Of a DNA stretch of 64,000 nt, positions 60,232 through 64,000 are shown piece after piece. Location: NCBI RefSeq assembly GCF_014203395.1, contig NZ_JACHIW010000003.1:124001-188000 (forward strand), written 5' to 3'. The position numbers were made by a program, and so were the translations under genes. A model generated the notes under the pieces. It was given only the letters and a program-made list of their open reading frames with translations, was not told where the DNA came from and did no database searches. Each line of letters opens with the position of its first letter. Within the stretch, counting starts at the first letter, position 1. The DNA is from Saccharopolyspora phatthalungensis. Its GTDB lineage: Bacteria > Actinomycetota > Actinomycetes > Mycobacteriales > Pseudonocardiaceae.

Positions 60232-60502
60232 GCACACGAGCCCGTCCGAGCCGATGCTGAGTCAGGTCGAGCCGGCCGCAGTGGCGGAAGGTGCCCGCAT
60301 GGTTCTCGGGACGTTCGTGGCGCTTGGCTGGATCACCATCGACAGCACCACCATCAACGCGATCATCACCGGCGTGAGCGCGGTCGCCTCCGTGGCGCTG
60401 ACGATCTGGACCCGCCGCCGCGTTACCCCGGCTGCCCGCCCACGCGACGCCGACAGGACAGCCCTCGTACCTGCGCCGCCATCGACCAGACTCGCCGAGT
60501 GA
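60224..60502 (+). CDS. Holin-like small membrane protein
   Basis: 92 residues from ATG 60224 with AGGAGG upstream. A polar head is followed by two close hydrophobic stretches (RMVLGTFVALGWITI and INAIITGVSAVASVALTIW) and a basic tail (TRRRVTPAARPRDADR), the layout of class II phage holins. It would let the lysin reach the wall. Position directly after lysin genes supports this. Confidence 0.7.
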   Translation: MSEHTSPSEPMLSQVEPAAVAEGARMVLGTFVALGWITIDSTTINAIITGVSAVASVALTIWTRRRVTPAARPRDADRTALVPAPPSTRLAE

Positions 60503-60548
60503 GGGACGCTCGGCGACCCGCCCTGTATTAGCTGCGCCGGGCATACGA

Positions 60549-60601
60549 AACGCCCCCGGTCTCCCGCGTTGTGCTCGCTTCGCGGGGAGACCGGGGGCGT
60601 T
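60549..60601. terminator. Perfect 17-bp-arm terminator
   Basis: AACGCCCCCGGTCTCCC (60549-60565) pairs without mismatch to GGGAGACCGGGGGCGTT (60585-60601) over a 19-base loop. It lies between the phage lysis genes and the convergent immunity gene and should stop transcription both ways. Confidence 0.9.
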
Positions 60602-60610
60602 CTCTACGTG

Positions 60611-61027
60611 TTAGCGCGCCGCGATCCACTCAACACACGTCGGGCGCTCGCCAGTGCGTACGTACTCGGCGACGGCCCGTAGTACGAGCTCGATCGGCAC
60701 CTCCGTGTGCGCGTCCATCGGCGTGTGGTGAAGCCCGCCTAGCCAGTAGTCGATCGGCTCCGCATTGGTTCCGTTCGCCGGAACCATCGGCGGTTGATCC
60801 TGCCAGGCGAGCGCGCCCGTCTCGGAGTCGCGAACGCCCACCGACAACGCCGGTTGCTCGTACCACGGAAGATCATCGCGGAGGTTCGACAACGTCCACG
60901 ACCAAGGACAGCCGAGCTCCGGATCTTGGCTCAGTTGCCGAATTGCGTCGACCAGATCAACATCCGGCGGAAGCTGCCGAACATCGATGTCGTTGCTCCG
61001 TAGCAGATCGCTCGTACTCGCCGTCAT
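60611..61027 (-). CDS. Imm1 family immunity protein
   Basis: 138 residues. The second half fits Imm1: MVPANGTNAEPIDYWLGG, LHHTPMDAHTEVPIELVLRA then VAEYVRTGERPTCVEWIAA, with the family's buried tryptophans and the RPxxVxW ending. Imm1 proteins neutralise toxins of polymorphic systems, often deaminases and nucleases. Its ATG overlaps the stop of the deaminase toxin gene (ATGA), the standard toxin-then-immunity order. It should act in the cytoplasm by binding the toxin domain. Confidence 0.82.
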   Translation of the reverse strand: MTASTSDLLRSNDIDVRQLPPDVDLVDAIRQLSQDPELGCPWSWTLSNLRDDLPWYEQPALSVGVRDSETGALAWQDQPPMVPANGTNAEPIDYWLGGLHHTPMDAHTEVPIELVLRAVAEYVRTGERPTCVEWIAAR

Positions 61028-61800
61028 GATCCCTTCCCGTGGTAGGTGTGGCTGAACGGTTTCCCGTCGGCCGTCGTTCCGTGCACGGTCATCGAGCGCC
61101 CCCGTGGCAAGAACCGTTCAAGCATGTCATGGCATCCCCGTGTCTGCCCCGGCTCCGAACCACACGGGGCGTGGTTGATCACGACTTCCTGATGTTGATC
61201 ACCGGTCCGGGTCATCATCGCCGCGATCTTCATTTCGACGTGCCGTCGCAGGTCAAGCGGGCGGCGAACGCCGATCTCCTGTAGGCGTTGGTCGACCATG
61301 TCCGAGAATCCGTCAGCCCCGGACTGAACCCGCGTCGGGAGCCCGTTCACACGGACGTAGCCGACCGTCGGCGAGCCCGCGCCACGCTGCACACGTGGCG
61401 GTAAGCCTTCGTCGACCGCCCACGCCGCCGCCGCTGGGTACTCCGACCCGTCGACACCGACAGCGTTCGGCGGAGGCTTCGGCGCGGCTGGGCGCTCCGG
61501 TTGCGGCGGCGTGTTCCCGGCGGCCGAGCTCGCCCCCGCACCGATGCTCCGGCGATACTGCTCGATCCGTTCCCGCACCGCCGCCAACATCCGCCGTGCC
61601 TCCGTCAGCGTCTCGATCGCCCATTCCTGCGTCTGGACTGCCTCGGCCGCCTCCGGGTCGGTGGAACCCGTGAACGCCCAAACGAGCGCGTCTCGCCCCT
61701 CCTCCCACGCTGTGAGTGCTTGGTCCATCTGGGGGAGCGCCACGTCGAGTTTGCCGACGGCGTTCGCTAACCCCTGGTCGACCTCTTCCAACGCAGACAT
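61024..61800 (-). CDS. SCP1.201/DddA-like deaminase toxin with helical N-terminus
   Basis: 258 residues from ATG 61800 (an in-frame ATG at 61860 adds 20 unlikely residues). Residues 1-85 are helical, like an LXG/ESX-type trafficking domain (LPQMDQALTAWEEGRDALVW, LTEARRMLAAVRERIEQYRR). A Pro-rich hinge (90-112) leads to the deaminase: SGADGFSDMVDQRLQEIG, the catalytic HVE (H187, E189) in RRHVEMKIAAMM, VVINHAPC (C213) and C223 in RGCHDML as zinc ligands, then FLPRGRSMTVHG. This pattern is that of SCP1.201-like deaminases, which include the double-stranded-DNA cytosine deaminase DddA. The substrate (DNA, RNA or nucleotide) cannot be told. The next gene is its immunity. Confidence 0.82.
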   Translation of the reverse strand: MSALEEVDQGLANAVGKLDVALPQMDQALTAWEEGRDALVWAFTGSTDPEAAEAVQTQEWAIETLTEARRMLAAVRERIEQYRRSIGAGASSAAGNTPPQPERPAAPKPPPNAVGVDGSEYPAAAAWAVDEGLPPRVQRGAGSPTVGYVRVNGLPTRVQSGADGFSDMVDQRLQEIGVRRPLDLRRHVEMKIAAMMTRTGDQHQEVVINHAPCGSEPGQTRGCHDMLERFLPRGRSMTVHGTTADGKPFSHTYHGKGS

Positions 61801-61938
61801 GAGCCCCCGATCGTTGCCGCGTTCGCCGGTCGGCGCGATCATGCCGGGCGCCCCCGACACCCCGTTTCAAGATCAACCCCTGCGGGTATCGCCGGCGATA
61901 GGGGATCATGCCTCTGAACTGTGAAAACAGGATCGGGA

Positions 61939-62757
61939 TCAGCGGCGCGAGACGCCCCGTCGGCTCTCGGACCATGCGCGGGCGGTCGCCGCCATCGTCG
62001 TTGCCCACGGGCTGGGGTGATCCCGATCAATCTCGTTCCACATGTTCATGTTCGCGTGGGCGAACACGGCAACATGCTCAGGATCAGCGACGGCATAGGC
62101 GGGAAGTCGTGCCGCGATCGCTTCGGCCTGCGCAATGCTGTGTCCACGGGCCATGAGTCGCAGCAGCCAGAATGCCGGGTCGGTCCAGGATTGCGCCGGG
62201 GTCGCCCATGCCCAGTCGATCAGCCACGCCTGTCCTTGTGAGATCAGGATGTTGTCCGGCACCCAGTCCGTGTGGGTAAGTGCCGACCCGGCAAAAATCT
62301 TCGCGTCGGCAGGATCATCGACGTAGGTCCGCATGCGCGTTTCTATGGGCTTCCACGGACCAGGACCAGCCGGGATCTCAATGGCGCTCAAAACGCCCAT
62401 GAGATCAACCACCAGATCAATGTCAGGTGAGCCCGGCTGGTAGTGCGCCGACCGGCCGTCAATATGCTCGAAACCGTTGACTTTCCAACCGTTTTCGTCG
62501 AACCAAAACAGCAGTTCCGGGGAAATCCCCTTGACCAGCGGCGCGGCGGCGGCCTCACGAGCCTGAGTGATGACCATCCGGTGATCAGACGGCAAGCCCT
62601 TCGCGAATACCCGGCCGTTGCGGGTCTCCAGCACGGCGGCTAGCGGCGAGTTCTGCCCGTCAGTCACGGCGCGTCCCGCAATGATCGGCCCCGTCCGGGC
62701 ACTGATCGACTCGATGAGAGAGCCGGGAAAGTCGGCCCACTGGATACGTTTTGCCAA
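61939..62757 (-). CDS. Aminoglycoside phosphotransferase-like kinase in the RiPP locus
   Basis: 272 residues of APH/choline-kinase fold. The catalytic loop is LTHTDWVPDNILI (H-x-D-x-x-x-x-N, near 160-172) and the metal Asp is in AWLIDWAWATPAQ near 182; an N-lobe Lys is in GRVFAKGLP near 54. Such kinases phosphorylate small molecules or, in some peptide pathways, Ser/Thr side chains. It is the third gene after the radical SAM enzyme and the precursor peptide, 72 bases past the precursor stop. Modification of the peptide's serine run, self-resistance, or an unrelated role are all possible. Confidence 0.78.
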   Translation of the reverse strand: MAKRIQWADFPGSLIESISARTGPIIAGRAVTDGQNSPLAAVLETRNGRVFAKGLPSDHRMVITQAREAAAAPLVKGISPELLFWFDENGWKVNGFEHIDGRSAHYQPGSPDIDLVVDLMGVLSAIEIPAGPGPWKPIETRMRTYVDDPADAKIFAGSALTHTDWVPDNILISQGQAWLIDWAWATPAQSWTDPAFWLLRLMARGHSIAQAEAIAARLPAYAVADPEHVAVFAHANMNMWNEIDRDHPSPWATTMAATARAWSESRRGVSRR

Positions 62758-62829
62758 CGGTGGTCCCTGCTGAATAGGGCGGGCGGCCCGGCATGATCAC
62801 CGGGTCGCCAGCAGCGGTTGGTCACTCGA

Positions 62830-62973
62830 TCACTGGTAGGGGGCGTCGCTGGATGAGCTGCACGCGCACATCGTCATGAGACCATCGGTTTCCCCGGTGA
62901 GTTCCACGGCGTCCGGGTCCAGCATGTCGGACTCCGGCGGAGCCGGGAGCAGTTCGACGGCAACAGCGGTCAT
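62830..62973 (-). CDS. Candidate RiPP precursor peptide (47 aa)
   Basis: ATG 62973 has the near-perfect Shine-Dalgarno AAGGAGGTGA about five bases upstream and overlaps the radical SAM stop. The peptide starts MTAVAVELLPAPPESDMLDP and has an acidic leader (DAVELTGETDG), then the candidate core LMTMCACSSSSDAPYQ with C36, C38, four serines 39-42 and Y46. An acidic leader before a Cys/Ser-rich core is typical of ribosomal natural products. The leader's ESDMLD and the ETDG before the core recall FxLD-type lanthipeptide precursors, but no dehydratase is present here. Radical SAM-made thioether or C-C links at Cys, or serine phosphorylation, are possible products. Confidence 0.72.
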   Translation of the reverse strand: MTAVAVELLPAPPESDMLDPDAVELTGETDGLMTMCACSSSSDAPYQ

Positions 62974-63938
62974 GATTCACCTCCTTTCGCGCTCAGCGGG
63001 CCACTACTGCCGTGCTGGCAGTAGGTCTCTAGGGGTGCCTGTGCCTGCCGGTAGAGATTCGCCAGCGGCATACACGTCCCGCAAGATTTTTGAAGGGTGC
63101 AGCCCGAGCACCCGCCGTGACGGGTGGTGAGCCGGTCGCCGATCACGGCGAGCTTCCGGAGACCTTCCACACCCTCTTCGAGCAGGTTCACCTGCGCTTC
63201 CCGGCCGACCTTGCAGATGCTGGCCATCCCGTGGGGGTCGGCGTGGAAGTGCGTGATCCCCGCGTTGCACCCGGTGTAGGGGTCGTGCCTGCGCAACACC
63301 TCGTTCGCCTGGCTGGGGAGCACTTCGCCCGTGCCGTGAATAGTCGGCGTGATGTTGGTGTACTCGAATGACGGGATGCCGTAGCGGTCGGCTATCGCCG
63401 TCATCTCGTTGCGCTCATGCGCGTTGTGCCTGCTCACAACGATATTGATCCGCATTTTGAGCCCGGCCTCATGGGCGGCTTCAAGCCCGCGCATGAACCT
63501 CTTGAACGCCCCCCTGCTCCGGGTCATCCCGTCGTAGGACTCCTCCGTCGCCCCGTAGAGGCTGAGCGTCAGCCGGTACGGCCGGTAGGTTCTCAGAAGG
63601 TCGAGTGTCTTCCCCTGATACAAGCGCGACCCGTTGGACGAGATCTGGATCATCATCCCCAGCCCGTACGCGTAGGCGAGCGTTTCCGCGAACAGGGGAT
63701 CGATCAGCGGCTCACCTCCGGTGAGCTGAAGCCAGAGAACCCCGGCCTTGGCCATGATGTCCAGGAGCCGTTCACGGTCGCGCCATTCCATGCCCGCAAA
63801 CAGCTTCTCACCGAGATAGCAGTGATCACAGTCGTAGTTGCACCCGAGGCTGAGTTCGTAGCTGGCGCGGGCGTAACCGTACGGGGTATCCGGGCGCACC
63901 ATGATCGTGTCCCCGGCCGCCTTCCCGGCCACGTCCAC
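62970..63938 (-). CDS. Radical SAM/SPASM-type peptide maturase
   Basis: 322 residues if GTG 63938 is used; ATG 63902 (MVRPDTPYGYARASYELSLG) is as likely. The cluster-binding CxxxCxxC reads LGCNYDCDHCYLG, and LTGGEPLID is the SAM-binding GGE block. The C-terminal third is Cys-rich as in SPASM or twitch domains: TGCNAGITHFHADPHG, MASICKVGREAQ, GGCSGCTLQKSCGTCM and YCQHG. Such enzymes install thioether, C-C or epimer changes on peptides. No RiPP recognition domain is fused. The stop overlaps the precursor start, so enzyme and substrate are coupled. More of the cluster may lie past the window end. Confidence 0.88.
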   Translation of the reverse strand: MDVAGKAAGDTIMVRPDTPYGYARASYELSLGCNYDCDHCYLGEKLFAGMEWRDRERLLDIMAKAGVLWLQLTGGEPLIDPLFAETLAYAYGLGMMIQISSNGSRLYQGKTLDLLRTYRPYRLTLSLYGATEESYDGMTRSRGAFKRFMRGLEAAHEAGLKMRINIVVSRHNAHERNEMTAIADRYGIPSFEYTNITPTIHGTGEVLPSQANEVLRRHDPYTGCNAGITHFHADPHGMASICKVGREAQVNLLEEGVEGLRKLAVIGDRLTTRHGGCSGCTLQKSCGTCMPLANLYRQAQAPLETYCQHGSSGPLSAKGGES

Positions 63939-64000
63939 GCCCCACAGAGCATGGGCGGACTGGCCAGCCAGCCAGGCACCGGATCAGTGGTGGCGGCGTC

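Noticed and set aside
1..64000. tRNA, rRNA, riboswitch or integrase attachment sites
   Set aside because: I looked for tRNA T-loops, long structured leaders and direct repeats flanking the phage-like block and saw none that could be supported by eye.

Overview
This window is GC-rich, densely packed DNA whose genes mostly use G/C-ending codons with ATG/GTG starts. The gene families (SARP regulator, WXG100 proteins, M20 carbamoylases, SCP1.201-type deaminase toxin, Imm1, giant WXG100-like protein) point to a filamentous-type actinomycete, most likely Pseudonocardiaceae. That placement rests on family content and composition only; no rRNA or tRNA gene is visible.

Layout. 1-2.5 kb is the tail of an oligopeptide ABC transporter operon with a carboxymuconolactone-decarboxylase-like gene and a convergent TetR regulator. 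3.5-10.7 kb is one 2392-residue gene with a WXG100-like, hydrophobic N-terminus, a long disordered linker and ten helix-turn-helix-like repeats; its composition differs from every neighbour and a degraded partner gene follows it. 10.8-13.2 kb holds an M24 peptidase, paired operator-like palindromes, a TetR stump cut off at a deletion junction, and an RpiR regulator. 13.2-22.7 kb is a tightly coupled catabolic operon: polar amino acid ABC importer (binding protein frameshifted), HutF-like deiminase, M20 carbamoylase, class III aminotransferase, aldehyde dehydrogenase and fumarase/aspartase-superfamily lyase. I infer use of a guanidino or formimino acid through a ureido intermediate.

22.9-31.6 kb is a mosaic: erythromycin esterase homologue, a SARP/NB-ARC regulator fused to an unrelated membrane domain, an FAD monooxygenase, a lactate permease, an orphan acyl carrier protein and an orphan WXG100 protein. 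32-38.6 kb is a second catabolic locus read divergently around two TTGTTnAACAA palindromes: MFS transporter, M24 and M20 hydrolases one way, GntR and a DUF1989/diaminopropionate-ammonia-lyase-like fusion the other. 38.6-42.3 kb has small genes (STAS protein, small membrane proteins) and sparse coding.

42.3-53.6 kb is an exopolysaccharide operon on the minus strand: WbpA-, WbpB- and WbpE-like sugar nucleotide enzymes, chain-length protein, MurJ-like flippase, Wzy-like polymerase, phosphoglycosyl transferase and a glycosyltransferase/FemAB-like fusion. Its first gene, the WbpB-like oxidoreductase, is split by an intact IS5-family element with a 3-bp target duplication, and also carries a one-base frameshift. 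A GH18-like lipoprotein and a CapK-like adenylating enzyme follow on the plus strand.

56.5-60.6 kb is a scar: a trypsin fragment, a truncated IS630-type transposase, then a phage tail/lysis remnant (minor tail protein, membrane proteins, M15-type lysin, holin-like). It ends in a strong terminator, beyond which genes on the minus strand encode an Imm1 immunity protein and an SCP1.201/DddA-like deaminase toxin. The last 2 kb is a compact candidate RiPP cluster: a radical SAM/SPASM enzyme, a 47-residue precursor ending in a CAC plus serine-run core, and an aminoglycoside-phosphotransferase-like kinase. This is the strongest candidate for an undescribed system, together with the giant repeat protein.
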